A stretch of DNA of 56,181 bases from UBA4466 sp963925035 (GCA_963925035.1 CAWUSK010000032.1:1-56181), one strand, 5' to 3'. Shown: positions 42,083 to 51,623, numbered from the stretch's first letter. Translations and numbers: made by a program. Notes: a model not told the origin generated them from the letters alone.

Positions 42083-42907
42083 TTATTTTTTTCTTCTTTC
42101 GATGATAAACTTATCTGAATACTTCTTCTTCGAACGCGTCTTGTATCCTTTAGCAGGAATACCATTACGTGACCTCGGGTGACCTCCGGAATTTTTTCCT
42201 TCACCACCACCCATTGGGTGATCGACCGGGTTCATTACCACACCACGTACACGTGGACGTCTCCCTAACCATCTTGAACGACCAGCCTTACCAGATACCG
42301 TTAAGTTGTGCTCAGAATTTGAAACAGACCCAATTGTAGCGATACAGGTTGTCAAAATCATTCTAGTTTCACCAGAAGGCATTTTAACGATTGCATAACG
42401 ACCATCTCGAGCGTTCAATTGTGCATAAGTACCTGCTCCACGAGCAATGGCACCACCTTTTCCAGGTTTTAATTCAATGTTATGAATTACAGTACCTAAT
42501 GGAATGTCCGATAAGAACATTGCGTTTCCTACATTAGGTGCAGCCTCAGTTCCAGACGTTACAACATCTCCTACTTTCAATCCTTCCGGAGCAAGAATGT
42601 AACGTTTTTCACCATCTGCATAGAATAACAGTGCAATTCTAGCTGTGCGATTAGGATCATATTCGATCGTTTTAACCGTAGCAGGAATTCCATGTTTTTC
42701 TCTTTTAAAATCAACGATTCGGTATTTTTGTTTATGACCACCACCTATGTACCTCATGGTCATTCTACCGTCGTTGTTCCGACCACCAGATTTACTCTTT
42801 CCAGCAACTAAACTCTTCTCAGGAGAAGACGTAGTTACTTCAGAGTAATCACTGTTGATCTTGTGTCTTTGCCCTGGAGTTGTAGGCTTGAATTTCTTAA
42901 GACCCAT
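42083..42907 (-). CDS. rplB: Ribosomal protein uL2
   Basis: 274 residues: MGLKKFKPTTPGQRH, GRNNDGRMTMRYIGGGHKQKYR, peptidyl-transferase-adjacent loop NPVDHPMGGGEGKNSGGHPRSR with the conserved His, ending KTRSKKKYSDKFIIERRKK. Essential for subunit joining. Confidence 0.98.
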   Translation of the reverse strand: MGLKKFKPTTPGQRHKINSDYSEVTTSSPEKSLVAGKSKSGGRNNDGRMTMRYIGGGHKQKYRIVDFKREKHGIPATVKTIEYDPNRTARIALLFYADGEKRYILAPEGLKVGDVVTSGTEAAPNVGNAMFLSDIPLGTVIHNIELKPGKGGAIARGAGTYAQLNARDGRYAIVKMPSGETRMILTTCIATIGSVSNSEHNLTVSGKAGRSRWLGRRPRVRGVVMNPVDHPMGGGEGKNSGGHPRSRNGIPAKGYKTRSKKKYSDKFIIERRKK

Positions 42908-42918
42908 TGTTAACGTGC

Positions 42919-43215
42919 TTAAAAGTTATTAAATAAATCAATCGTCTCTCCATCTGCAACAGTAACAATGGCTTTTTTCCATTTTTTACTTGGTTGCTCA
43001 ACGACACCTCTGTTCGTATATTTCGTAGAGGGTTTTCCACCGCCATAATTCATTGTACGCACGTCAGTAATCTGAACAGCATACATTTTCTCGACAGCTT
43101 TTTTAATCTCAATCTTATTCGCAGTTCTATCAACAGCAAATGTAAAACGGTTAAACGCTTCACTTAATCCTGTTGCTTTCTCTGAGATGATTGGCTTTTT
43201 GATAATTGTTTTCAT
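42919..43215 (-). CDS. rplW: Ribosomal protein uL23
   Basis: 98 residues from ATG 43215 (MKTIIKKPIISEKATGLSEAF). The in-frame TTG six bases earlier abuts the rplD stop and is not needed. Core FAVDRTANKIEIKKAVEKMYAVQITDVRTMNYGG. Docking site for trigger factor and SRP at the tunnel exit. Confidence 0.97.
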   Translation of the reverse strand: MKTIIKKPIISEKATGLSEAFNRFTFAVDRTANKIEIKKAVEKMYAVQITDVRTMNYGGGKPSTKYTNRGVVEQPSKKWKKAIVTVADGETIDLFNNF

Positions 43216-43221
43216 CTTCAA

Positions 43222-43848
43222 TTAGTTTAGAATCTTTTCGATTACTTCAACTGAACTCGCATCCATAACAACTTTTCTAGCGTTCAATACATCAAATGTA
43301 TTTACTGAGTCAGCCGTTACAACTTTTACTTTCTTAAGGTTACGTGATGACAAATAAACATTGTCATTTTGCTCTCCTAAGATCATAAGTACTTTTTCAT
43401 TTTGAAGTTTCAAGTTACTTAATAATGTTTCGAAATCCTTTGTTCTGATTGCATCAAATTTTAGGTCTTCGATCACCATGATGTCCTTTGCTTTAGCTTT
43501 GTAAGAAAACGCTGATTTACGTGCAAGACGTTTCAACTTTACGTTTAATTTGAAGTGATAGTTTCTTGGACGAGGTCCAAAAATACGCCCACCACCTACG
43601 CGTGTTCCTGACTTAATGCTACCAGCACGAGCACCACCAGTACCCTTTTGCTTCTTAATTTTTCTTGTAGAACCTTGAATTTCGGCTCTTTCTTTTGCTT
43701 TGTGCGTACCTTGACGTCTATTCGCCAAATGTTGTTTAACATCTAAATAGATAGCGTGATCGTTTGGTTCAATACCAAAAACCTCCTTTGATAAGCTAAC
43801 CTCTTTAGTAGTCGCAGTTCCTTTTGCACTAGTTATTTTAACTTTCAT
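43222..43848 (-). CDS. rplD: Ribosomal protein uL4
   Basis: 208 residues: EVSLSKEVFGIEPNDHAIYLDVKQHLANRRQGTHKAK by its ends EVSLSKEVFGI and RQGTHKAK, tunnel loop QKGTGGARAGSIKSGTRVGGG, FGPRPRNYHFKLN. Start overlaps the rplC stop by 11 nt. In E. coli L4 represses the S10 operon; no leader of that kind is visible here because rpsJ follows fusA by 11 nt. Confidence 0.98.
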   Translation of the reverse strand: MKVKITSAKGTATTKEVSLSKEVFGIEPNDHAIYLDVKQHLANRRQGTHKAKERAEIQGSTRKIKKQKGTGGARAGSIKSGTRVGGGRIFGPRPRNYHFKLNVKLKRLARKSAFSYKAKAKDIMVIEDLKFDAIRTKDFETLLSNLKLQNEKVLMILGEQNDNVYLSSRNLKKVKVVTADSVNTFDVLNARKVVMDASSVEVIEKILN

Positions 43849-44461
43849 ACTTCTCCAATGTTACGATAGAACCTTTGTGACCTGGTATTGACCCTTTCAC
43901 AATAATTAGATTCTTATCCGTTAAAACCTTCAACACTTGTAAATTTTCCATTTTCACTCTCTCGTTACCCATTTGTCCAGCCATACGCATTCCTTTGAAT
44001 ACACGTGCTGGATAAGATGCTGCTCCGATAGACCCTGGCGCTCTTAGTCTGTTGTGCTGACCGTGAGTTGCTTGACCAACACCACCAAAACCGTGACGTT
44101 TAACAACACCTTGGAAACCTTTACCTTTTGAAGTTCCTACTACATCAATAAACTCACCTTCTTTAAAGATTGAGCTATCAACTTGATCACCGAGATTTAA
44201 GTCATTGAATCCTTTAAATTCAACTAATTTCGACATCACATCGGTTTTAGCTTTTTTAAAGTGACCCTTCAACGAGTTTGGCGTGTTCTTTTCTTTTCGA
44301 ACTCCAAATCCTAATTGAACAGCCTCGTAACCATCTCTGTCTTGCGTCTTAACCTGAGTTACGACACAAGGACCAGCTTCTATCACCGTGCATGGCATTG
44401 CTTTACCCTCGGCACTGTAGATACTAGTCATTCCGATTTTTCTACCAATAATTCCTGGCAT
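43838..44461 (-). CDS. rplC: Ribosomal protein uL3
   Basis: 207 residues: MPGIIGRKIGMTSIYSAEGKAMPCTVIEAGP (ends MPGIIGRKIGMTS and CTVIEAGP), GTSKGKGFQGVVKRHGFGG, the loop near the peptidyl transferase centre SIGAASYPARVFKGMRMAGQMG with the Gln that PrmB methylates in other bacteria. Confidence 0.98.
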   Translation of the reverse strand: MPGIIGRKIGMTSIYSAEGKAMPCTVIEAGPCVVTQVKTQDRDGYEAVQLGFGVRKEKNTPNSLKGHFKKAKTDVMSKLVEFKGFNDLNLGDQVDSSIFKEGEFIDVVGTSKGKGFQGVVKRHGFGGVGQATHGQHNRLRAPGSIGAASYPARVFKGMRMAGQMGNERVKMENLQVLKVLTDKNLIIVKGSIPGHKGSIVTLEKYES

Positions 44462-44494
44462 ACTTTAACTATTATTTGTTTATACTAAATTTAC

Positions 44495-44800
44495 TTATAC
44501 TTTGATCTCAACATCAACGCCACTTGGCAACTCTAAACGCATCAAAGCATCAACAGTCTTAGAAGAAGAACTGTAGATATCCATTAATCGTTTATAAGAA
44601 CACAATTCAAACTGCTCACGCGCTTTTTTATTAACGTGTGGAGATTTAAGAACTGTATAAATTCTCTTATGAGTTGGCAATGGAATTGGCCCACTTACTA
44701 CAGCTCCTGTTGATTTCACTGTCTTAACAATTTTCTCAGCTGATTTATCAACTAAATTGTGATCGTAAGACTTTAATTTTATTCTAATTTTTTGATTCAT
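44495..44800 (-). CDS. rpsJ: Ribosomal protein uS10 / NusE
   Basis: 101 residues: QKIRIKLKSYDHNLVDKSAEKIV, GPIPLPTHKRIYTVLKSPHVNKKAREQFEL (ends GPIPLPTHKR and AREQFEL), LELPSGVDVEIKV. Also the antitermination factor NusE. 11 nt after fusA with no tuf gene between. Confidence 0.98.
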   Translation of the reverse strand: MNQKIRIKLKSYDHNLVDKSAEKIVKTVKSTGAVVSGPIPLPTHKRIYTVLKSPHVNKKAREQFELCSYKRLMDIYSSSSKTVDALMRLELPSGVDVEIKV

Positions 44801-44811
44801 CTCTAAAAGTA

Positions 44812-46917
44812 TTAAGCTTTAACAGTTCCTTTAATTTTCGTTACTATTTCATCGGCAACATTTCTAGGAGCTTCCGCGTAATGTGAAAATTCCATACTTG
44901 AAGTCGCACGTCCAGAAGACATAGTTCTCAACTGAGTTACATATCCGAACATTTCAGATAAAGGAACATCAGCTTTAACAACTTTAGATCCAGCTCTATC
45001 GTCCATTCCTCTCATCGTACCACGACGACGGTTAAGGTCACCAACGATATCACCCATGTTTTCTTCTGGAGTAACCACTTCAATTTTCATGATTGGTTCC
45101 AAAATAACTGGCTTAGCTTTTGGCAACGCTTCTCTAAACGCCATCTTAGCACATAACTCAAATGATAAAGCATCTGAATCGACAGCGTGGAAAGATCCAT
45201 CAGTCAAAACAACCTTCATAGCATCCATTTGGAAACCTGCAAGAACACCATTTTTCATAGCATCTTTAAATCCTTTTTCTACAGAAGGAATAAATTCTCT
45301 TGGAATATTACCACCTTTAATAGAGTTAACGAATTCAAGACCTGTTTTTTCTAAATCATCTTGAGGCATAATCTGAACAACGATGTCTGCGAATTTACCA
45401 CGTCCACCTGATTGTTTCTTATACACTTCTCTATGATCTACAGGAGCAGTGATGTTTTCACGGTAAGCCACTTGTGGAGCACCTTGATTAACTTCAACTT
45501 TAAACTCTCTTTTCAAACGATCCATAATGATATCAAGGTGAAGCTCACCCATACCAGAAATGATTGTTTGACCTGATTCTTCATCAGTATTTACTCTAAA
45601 TGTAGGGTCTTCTTCTGCCAATTTGTTCAAGCCAATAGAAAGCTTATCCATATCAACCTGAGTTTTAGGTTCAATTGCAATTCCAATAACTGGATCGGGG
45701 AAGTTCATTGACTCCAATACGATTGGGTGACCTTCAGCACAAAGAGTATCTCCAGTTTTGATGTCTTTAAATCCAACTACCGCACCAATATCACCAGCTC
45801 CTAATACAGGAATTTGATTTTGTTTATTAGCGTGCATTTGGAAGATACGAGAAATACGTTCTTTATTTTCAGTACGGCTATTGATTACATAGGAGCCAGC
45901 GTCCAATTTACCTGAGTAAGCACGAACGAAACACAAACGACCAACATAAGGGTCAGTTGCAATTTTAAATGCTAAACCAGCAAATGGTTGATCGTAGCTT
46001 GGCAATCTAGTTTCTTCTTCATCCGTTTTTGGGTTAGTACCAATAATAGCACCAACATCCATTGGAGAAGGAAGAATTTCCATTACCATATCAAGCATTG
46101 CCTGTACACCTTTATTTTTAAATGCAGAACCACACATCATTGGAACAACTTTTCCAGCGATTGTAGCTTCACGAAGAGCTGCTAAAATCTCAGCTTCTGT
46201 CAATGACTCTGAATCTTCAAAGTATTTTTCCATCAAAGACTCATCGAATTCAGCAACCGCTTCAAGAAGTTCTTCTCTCAACTGTCTTGCTTCATCAATA
46301 ATATCAGCAGGAATTTCAATTTCTTGAAAAGTCATACCGAAATCTTCTTCATTCCAAGTAATTCCTTTGAAGTTAATCAAATCAACTACACCTTTAAAAT
46401 CATCTTCAGCTCCAATATTAATTTGAAGTGGTAAAGCGTGACTTCCTAACATTTCTTTAACTTGTTTACACACGTTTAAGAAATCTGCTCCCTGGCGGTC
46501 CATTTTATTCACAAAACCAATTCTAGGAACATTATAGTTATTTGCTAATCTCCAGTTTGTTTCAGATTGTGGCTCAACACCATCAACAGCTGAAAACAAA
46601 AACACTAAACCATCCAATACACGTAATGAACGATTCACCTCTACGGTAAAATCAACGTGACCAGGAGTATCAATGATGTTCATGTGATAAACTTGGTCAC
46701 GGTAAGTCCAGTTCAATGTTGTTGCAGCAGAAGTAATCGTGATACCACGTTCTTGCTCTTGCTCCATCCAATCCATTGTTGCACCACCTTCGTGAACTTC
46801 ACCAATTTTATGATTTACACCACCATAGAATAAAATACGCTCAGTAGTTGTTGTTTTACCAGCATCAATGTGAGCAGCAATACCAATGTTTCTTGTAAAT
46901 TTAAGATCTCTTGCCAT
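44812..46917 (-). CDS. fusA: Elongation factor G
   Basis: 701 residues; GTPase that drives translocation. G1 AHIDAGKTTTTERILF (residues 16-31), G2 RGITITSAATT, G3 DTPGHVDF, G4 NKMD, then domains II-V (GELHLDIIMDRLKREF, YRENITAPVDHREVYKKQSGGRGKFADI by its ends YRENIT and GGRGKFADI, MFGYVTQLRTMSSGRATSSMEFSHY as MFGYVTQLRTMS). Normal length, so no fusion. Confidence 0.98.
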   Translation of the reverse strand: MARDLKFTRNIGIAAHIDAGKTTTTERILFYGGVNHKIGEVHEGGATMDWMEQEQERGITITSAATTLNWTYRDQVYHMNIIDTPGHVDFTVEVNRSLRVLDGLVFLFSAVDGVEPQSETNWRLANNYNVPRIGFVNKMDRQGADFLNVCKQVKEMLGSHALPLQINIGAEDDFKGVVDLINFKGITWNEEDFGMTFQEIEIPADIIDEARQLREELLEAVAEFDESLMEKYFEDSESLTEAEILAALREATIAGKVVPMMCGSAFKNKGVQAMLDMVMEILPSPMDVGAIIGTNPKTDEEETRLPSYDQPFAGLAFKIATDPYVGRLCFVRAYSGKLDAGSYVINSRTENKERISRIFQMHANKQNQIPVLGAGDIGAVVGFKDIKTGDTLCAEGHPIVLESMNFPDPVIGIAIEPKTQVDMDKLSIGLNKLAEEDPTFRVNTDEESGQTIISGMGELHLDIIMDRLKREFKVEVNQGAPQVAYRENITAPVDHREVYKKQSGGRGKFADIVVQIMPQDDLEKTGLEFVNSIKGGNIPREFIPSVEKGFKDAMKNGVLAGFQMDAMKVVLTDGSFHAVDSDALSFELCAKMAFREALPKAKPVILEPIMKIEVVTPEENMGDIVGDLNRRRGTMRGMDDRAGSKVVKADVPLSEMFGYVTQLRTMSSGRATSSMEFSHYAEAPRNVADEIVTKIKGTVKA

Positions 46918-46922
46918 TTTGA

Positions 46923-47393
46923 TTAAAATCTAAAGTGTGAGAATGCTTTGTTTGCCTCAGCCATTCTTAATGTGTCTTCTTTTTTCTTGTAAGCAGCACC
47001 TTCTTCTTTCGAAGCAGATAGAATTTCAAACGCTAATTTCTGAGCCATTGTCTTCTCATTACGCTTCCGTGAATAACCAATTAACCATTTCATAGCTAAT
47101 GATTGTTTTCTTCCTTCTCTCACTGGAGTTGGAATCTGGAAAGTAGCACCACCTACACGACGGCTGCGCACTTCAACAACTGGAGTAACATTTTCCAATG
47201 CTTTTTTCCAAGTCTCTAAACCAGTTACTTCTTCTACTTTTTCGTCAACAATCGCAATTGCATCATAGAATATTTTAAACGCCAAACTTTTCTTCCCGTC
47301 TAACATTAAGTTATTTACAAACTTCGTTACTTGCACGTCGTTAAACTTTGGGTCTGGAAGTATCGCTATCTTCTTTGCTTTTCTTCTTCTCAT
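46923..47393 (-). CDS. rpsG: Ribosomal protein uS7
   Basis: 156 residues: RRRKAKKIAILPDPKFNDVQVTKFVNNLMLDGKKSLA by its ends RRRKAKK and NNLMLDGKKSLA, ENVTPVVEVRSRRVGGATFQIP, RKRNEKTMAQKLAFEILSAS, ending KKEDTLRMAEANKAFSHFRF. Initiates 30S head assembly and represses str in E. coli. Confidence 0.98.
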   Translation of the reverse strand: MRRRKAKKIAILPDPKFNDVQVTKFVNNLMLDGKKSLAFKIFYDAIAIVDEKVEEVTGLETWKKALENVTPVVEVRSRRVGGATFQIPTPVREGRKQSLAMKWLIGYSRKRNEKTMAQKLAFEILSASKEEGAAYKKKEDTLRMAEANKAFSHFRF

Positions 47394-47414
47394 CTTTTAA
47401 ATCTTTTTAAAAGG

Positions 47415-47789
47415 TTATTTTTTAGGTCTTTTTGTTCCATACTTCGAACGGCGCTGAGTTCTTCCTTCAACACCCGCTGTGTCTTCAGCTCCACGTACAA
47501 TGTGATAACGTACTCCGGGAAGATCTTTTACTCTTCCTCCACGCACTAAAACTAAAGAGTGTTCTTGTAAGTTGTGACCTTCACCTCCGATATAGGCATT
47601 AACCTCCTTACCGTTGGTCAGTCTTACTCTGGCTACTTTACGCATTGCCGAGTTAGGCTTCTTAGGTGTAGTGGTGTAAACTCTTACACATACTCCTTTA
47701 CGCTGGGGACATGAATCAAGAGCTGCTGACTTGCTCTTCTTCACTACCGCTGTTCTCCCTTTGCGAACTAATTGTTGTATAGTTGGCAT
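47415..47789 (-). CDS. rpsL: Ribosomal protein uS12
   Basis: 124 residues: MPTIQQLVRKGRTAVVKKSK, YTTTPKKPNSAMRKVARVRL (Lys at the streptomycin site, so the wild-type sensitive form), VRGGRVKDLPGVRYHIVRG, TQRRSKYGTKRPKK. First gene of the block, with a consensus promoter about 60 nt upstream. Confidence 0.98.
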   Translation of the reverse strand: MPTIQQLVRKGRTAVVKKSKSAALDSCPQRKGVCVRVYTTTPKKPNSAMRKVARVRLTNGKEVNAYIGGEGHNLQEHSLVLVRGGRVKDLPGVRYHIVRGAEDTAGVEGRTQRRSKYGTKRPKK

Positions 47790-47847
47790 AAAAATACTGT
47801 TAACTTTAATTAATAAATAATTGGCCCAAAAACTCTTTTGAGGGGTG

Positions 47848-47877
47848 CAAAGATACGAGATTAAACTTAAAAACCAA
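47848..47877 (-). promoter_or_regulatory. Promoter of the str/S10/spc ribosomal block
   Basis: On the minus strand TTG (47875-47877), 19-nt spacer, TATCTTTG (47848-47855), a full match to the Bacteroidota consensus. Start of transcription near 47841 gives a leader of ~50 nt before rpsL. The remaining gap to 48084 shows nothing further I can assign. Confidence 0.75.
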
Positions 47878-48084
47878 GGGCTAACAAAAAAAAATGCACT
47901 TTTTTAACGGTGCTATGTGAATATCTATTCAAGAATAATTTGAAACTCTTTCCGAGCAAGGATTTACAGTAATTTCAGACTGCAATTATTTTAGATTAAT
48001 CTTTTTTTCTCACCTTGCCATCAAAAATAAATAAATCAAATCCAAAACACGAAGATTTTCGTAAATTCATTCAAAAAAGAACTC

Positions 48085-48690
48085 ATGAAACTAATTTCAA
48101 TTCCATTTTTTGCTCTAATGAGTTGTTTTTGTTTTGCGCAAACCAATGAATCATTAGAAATTGATCTGCTAAACATTCAAAACCGTCAACAAAATATGGG
48201 TAAAATCAGCATGATTTCTCTCAATTCATGGGCAATAGCAAATATCGGTTACGGCACAATTGCCTCCTTCAACTCAACTGGCGAAGCAAAATATTTTCAT
48301 CAAATGAACGCGATTTGGAATGTAGTAAATATAGGAATTGGAATACCCGGAATTATTGGTGCTTATAAAAATCAAAAGCCAAAAAGCTTACTGGAGCTCA
48401 ATGAATACCAGCACCGATTAGAAAAAGTCTACTTTATAAATGCAGGGCTCGACTTGGCCTATATAACCGCTGGAGGTGCACTTCGATTGGCAGGTGCAAA
48501 CAAAGAAAATGATGTTCGAAATCGCCTCCAAGGATACGGAAATGCACTTTTAATGCAAGGGGGGTATTTATTGATTCATGACGTTGCAATGATTATTCTA
48601 TATAAGACGAACACGAAGTTACTTACAAAAACATGGGACAAGGTTACAATCAGTTCTTATGGCTTAAATCTTAAAGTTAATTTTCACTGA
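48085..48690 (+). CDS. Exported or membrane protein of unknown function
   Basis: 201 residues with a cleavable-looking signal (MKLISIPFFALMSCFCFAQ). The mature part contains several moderately hydrophobic helices (SMISLNSWAIANIGYGTIASF, MNAIWNVVNIGIGIPGIIG, FINAGLDLAYITAGGALRLAG, LLMQGGYLLIHDVAMIILY), with Gly-rich packing. I recognise it only as a conserved Bacteroidota protein with no known role; I recall a DUF6992-type grouping but cannot confirm it. Divergent from the rpsL operon and 45 nt upstream of the GT-C-like gene. Confidence 0.65.
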   Translation: MKLISIPFFALMSCFCFAQTNESLEIDLLNIQNRQQNMGKISMISLNSWAIANIGYGTIASFNSTGEAKYFHQMNAIWNVVNIGIGIPGIIGAYKNQKPKSLLELNEYQHRLEKVYFINAGLDLAYITAGGALRLAGANKENDVRNRLQGYGNALLMQGGYLLIHDVAMIILYKTNTKLLTKTWDKVTISSYGLNLKVNFH

Positions 48691-48735
48691 GTATCTCGCA
48701 AAAAAAAAGTAAAGTAAAATTCATACTTTCACAGA

Positions 48736-50499
48736 ATGAAAATTAATGAGTTCTCATTCAAAGTCATCCTCTTCATTTTTATTGTTTTTTCAATTAACTT
48801 CTATGAGAAAATTGAAAAGGTAGTTGACAATTCCAATCAGTGTATTTGCAGCTACGATGGTTTCGGCTACTACATGTACAATCCTTTTCTATTCAGTAAA
48901 GGTTCTTTGAATCTAAATTCTGATTGGGCGAAAGAAATTCAAAACAAATATTGCGACAGTACGATCGTATATCAATTTCACACTGCCGGCAACGGAAAAG
49001 AGCTTAACATCTACCACATGGGCCTTGCAATTGTCCAGCTTCCGTCTTTTCTACTTGGAGACGTGACTGCTCTATTCCTTGGTTTTGAGCGCGATGGATT
49101 CAGTAAGACTTACCATCTTTTTTATTTAGTAAATGCCTTAATCTTTATTCTTCTTGGGCTGCTTTATTTAAAAAAGCTTTTACGCCTGTTTTTTGACGAC
49201 AGGACCACCGGACTCACAATTCTCATGATTTACCTTGGTACAAATGCGCTTGTCACATTTGGTATTCAATATGATTTGACCCATTTATATTTGTTTGCTC
49301 TCAATTCTATATTTCTTTATCATCTTTTCAAATATCAACAGACAGATAGAAAACGAAGCCTAATTCTATCAGCAGTTTTCCTAGGACTAACCGCGTGTAT
49401 TCGTCCAACCCAGGTTTTATTTGGCATCATTCCACTTTTTATTATTCTCAATAACCACCAAGGGAATAAATTCATTGCACTGAAAAAGTTACTCTGGTTT
49501 CCATTATTCGGGATTATTTGGAACCTACCTCAAATCTATTATTGGCATTCTTTAGGAGGTCATTTTTTATCTCCAAACATGCATACCGAGGAAATTATCA
49601 TTATCGATCCTAATATTATTGACTTTCTTTTCTCTTACAAGAAAGGTTGGCTATTGTACAGCCCGTTGTTTTTAATATTACCTATTGGGTTTTATCAATT
49701 ATTTAAGTTCAACCGAAACTTATCCTGGTCAATTATCACCTTTACGAGCTCATACATTCTTATCATGAGCTCTTGGGAATGCTGGTGGTATGCATTTTCA
49801 TTTGGCTCTAGAGTAATGACAGACATATATCCACTACTGGCAATTGTAATAGGTTTTACAATTCTCGCAGCAACTAAAATGAAATATAAAATTGGTTTTT
49901 TCGCATTTATAACATTCTGTATTGGCCTTTCATTATTTCAAAGTTTTCAGTCCATTGAATATATTATTCATCCTGAGCGAATGACAAAAGAACAGTATTG
50001 GCATGTATTCGGTAAAACTGAAATTAGTGATGCATACAGATTAGAAATAGATAGAGAAAATACAGATTGGACTGACTTTTTAGATGGGTATCAAAAAAGG
50101 GGAATAAACCATAAAAATAAAATTATTTACTCCTTTAAAAAACCAAAAACTGCAACCCCAGGGCAAGATCTATCCATAGAGAAATTTAGATTATTGGAAA
50201 AAGTCCCAAACGACGAAACATGCTTTCTTGTTTCCTTTAAAGCGATGACATCCGATTCCACTATATCTTCTTTACTTCGAATGGAAACGGTAAGTAAATA
50301 CAATTGCTATGGCTGGAACAATTATGAAATATCCTTAGGGAAAGCTCAGAATCAATACAATGATTACTTTGTTGAGTTTAACCTGAAAAACATAAGGCAT
50401 AGCGCTGACCAAATGCAAATCTACATTGACAACGACAACGATGTCGAAGTAAAAATAAAAGACTTTGAAATAACAGCGATTACTCTAATCAGAAATTAA
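48736..50499 (+). CDS. GT-C-like multi-spanning membrane protein with extra C-terminal domain
   Basis: 587 residues, a larger paralogue of the protein at 9525. Shared landmarks in order: CICSYDGFGYYMYNPFLF (first loop acidic residue), IYHMGLAIVQLPSFLLG, CIRPTQVLFGIIPLF, KKGWLLYSPLFLILP, SSWECWWYAFSFGSRVMTDIYPLL. About ten TM helices end near residue 415. The last ~170 residues are soluble and beta-rich (ENTDWTDFLDGYQKRG, LLRMETVSKYNCYGWNNYEISL), perhaps a carbohydrate-binding-like sandwich. Function as a sugar transferase is inferred from topology only. Its stop overlaps the pdhB stop on the other strand. Confidence 0.7.
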   Translation: MKINEFSFKVILFIFIVFSINFYEKIEKVVDNSNQCICSYDGFGYYMYNPFLFSKGSLNLNSDWAKEIQNKYCDSTIVYQFHTAGNGKELNIYHMGLAIVQLPSFLLGDVTALFLGFERDGFSKTYHLFYLVNALIFILLGLLYLKKLLRLFFDDRTTGLTILMIYLGTNALVTFGIQYDLTHLYLFALNSIFLYHLFKYQQTDRKRSLILSAVFLGLTACIRPTQVLFGIIPLFIILNNHQGNKFIALKKLLWFPLFGIIWNLPQIYYWHSLGGHFLSPNMHTEEIIIIDPNIIDFLFSYKKGWLLYSPLFLILPIGFYQLFKFNRNLSWSIITFTSSYILIMSSWECWWYAFSFGSRVMTDIYPLLAIVIGFTILAATKMKYKIGFFAFITFCIGLSLFQSFQSIEYIIHPERMTKEQYWHVFGKTEISDAYRLEIDRENTDWTDFLDGYQKRGINHKNKIIYSFKKPKTATPGQDLSIEKFRLLEKVPNDETCFLVSFKAMTSDSTISSLLRMETVSKYNCYGWNNYEISLGKAQNQYNDYFVEFNLKNIRHSADQMQIYIDNDNDVEVKIKDFEITAITLIRN

Positions 50500-51476
50500 T
50501 TTCTATACAATGTTGCTTTTACTGCATTGATAACACGACCAGTATTAGGTAGAGCTTCTTCAATCAAGGTTGGAGAAAACGCAAATGGAGTGTCAGCTTG
50601 CGTAACACGCATTACCGGTGCATCTAAGTAATCAAACGCATAACGTTGCAAATGATAAGCAACCTCAGAAGAAATTGACGCCAAGGGCCAGGCTTCTTCA
50701 ACAACTACGCAGCGATTCGTTTTCTTGATAGATTCAACCACTGTTCCATAATCAATTGGACGTACTGAACGCAAATCAATTATTTCACAAGAGATTCCTT
50801 CTTTCTCTAACGCATCTGCAGCTTCGAAAACAACCTTTATGATTTTTCCAAATGTTACCAATGTAACGTCTGTTCCTTTTCTTTTTACGTCTGCAACTCC
50901 AATTGGAATGATGTATTCCCCTTCAGGAATTTCACCTTTATCTCCATACATTTTCTCAGACTCCAAAAATACAACTGGATCATTGTCACGTATTGCAGCT
51001 TTTAAAAGCCCTTTCGCATCGTAAGGATTTGAAGGAACCACAACTTTCAAACCAGGAAAGTTCGCGTAAAACGATTCAAAACTTTGTGAGTGCGTTGCTC
51101 CCAATTGTCCCGCTGGCCCGTTTCCTCCTCTAAAAACAATTGGACAATGGTATTGACCACCTGACATTTGCAACATTTTAGCAGCACTATTGATAATTTG
51201 GTCCGCGGCTAAAATTGCAAAATTCCAAGTCATAAATTCAACTATTGGTCGAAGTCCATTCATAGATGCTCCTACTGCTATACCTGTAAATCCAAGTTCT
51301 GCTATGGGAGTATCAATGATTCTTTTCGATCCAAATTCATCAAGCATCCCTTGAGAGACTTTGTATGCTCCATTGTATTCAGCAACTTCTTCACCTAATA
51401 AAAACACGCTTTTATCGCGACGCATTTCTTCAGACATACCTTCTCTAAGTGCTTCTCTAAATTGTACCGTTTTCAT
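50496..51476 (-). CDS. pdhB: Pyruvate dehydrogenase E1 component beta subunit
   Basis: 326 residues from ATG 51476 (MKTVQFREALREGMSEEM); the longer frame to 51518 adds 14 unrelated residues. Features: VFLLGEEVAEYNGAYKVSQGMLDEFG, GFTGIAVGASMNGLRPIVEFM, thiamine-site region, VPSNPYDAKGLLKAAIRDNDPVVFLE, and C-terminal VVEEAWPLASISSEVAYHLQ with DTPFAFSP. Forms the alpha2beta2 E1 with PdhA (not in the window) and makes acetyl-CoA. Confidence 0.95.
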   Translation of the reverse strand: MKTVQFREALREGMSEEMRRDKSVFLLGEEVAEYNGAYKVSQGMLDEFGSKRIIDTPIAELGFTGIAVGASMNGLRPIVEFMTWNFAILAADQIINSAAKMLQMSGGQYHCPIVFRGGNGPAGQLGATHSQSFESFYANFPGLKVVVPSNPYDAKGLLKAAIRDNDPVVFLESEKMYGDKGEIPEGEYIIPIGVADVKRKGTDVTLVTFGKIIKVVFEAADALEKEGISCEIIDLRSVRPIDYGTVVESIKKTNRCVVVEEAWPLASISSEVAYHLQRYAFDYLDAPVMRVTQADTPFAFSPTLIEEALPNTGRVINAVKATLYRN

Positions 51477-51506
51477 CGTAATTAAATTTAATCCATTTTG
51501 GGGAGC

Positions 51507-51514
51507 CAAATGTA
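51507..51514 (-). promoter_or_regulatory. -7 box of pdhB
   Basis: TACATTTG matches TAnnTTTG on the minus strand, 30 nt before the pdhB ATG. No TTG lies 17-19 nt upstream, so the -33 element is weak. Confidence 0.4.
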
Positions 51515-51623
51515 ACAAAAAATCAAAATAATATTCATTTAAAAAATAAAGAATCTATCGATAATCATAAAAAAACAGGTTTAAATTGTTAATTTCGCAA
51601 CCACTTAAGATAAAATATTCTAT

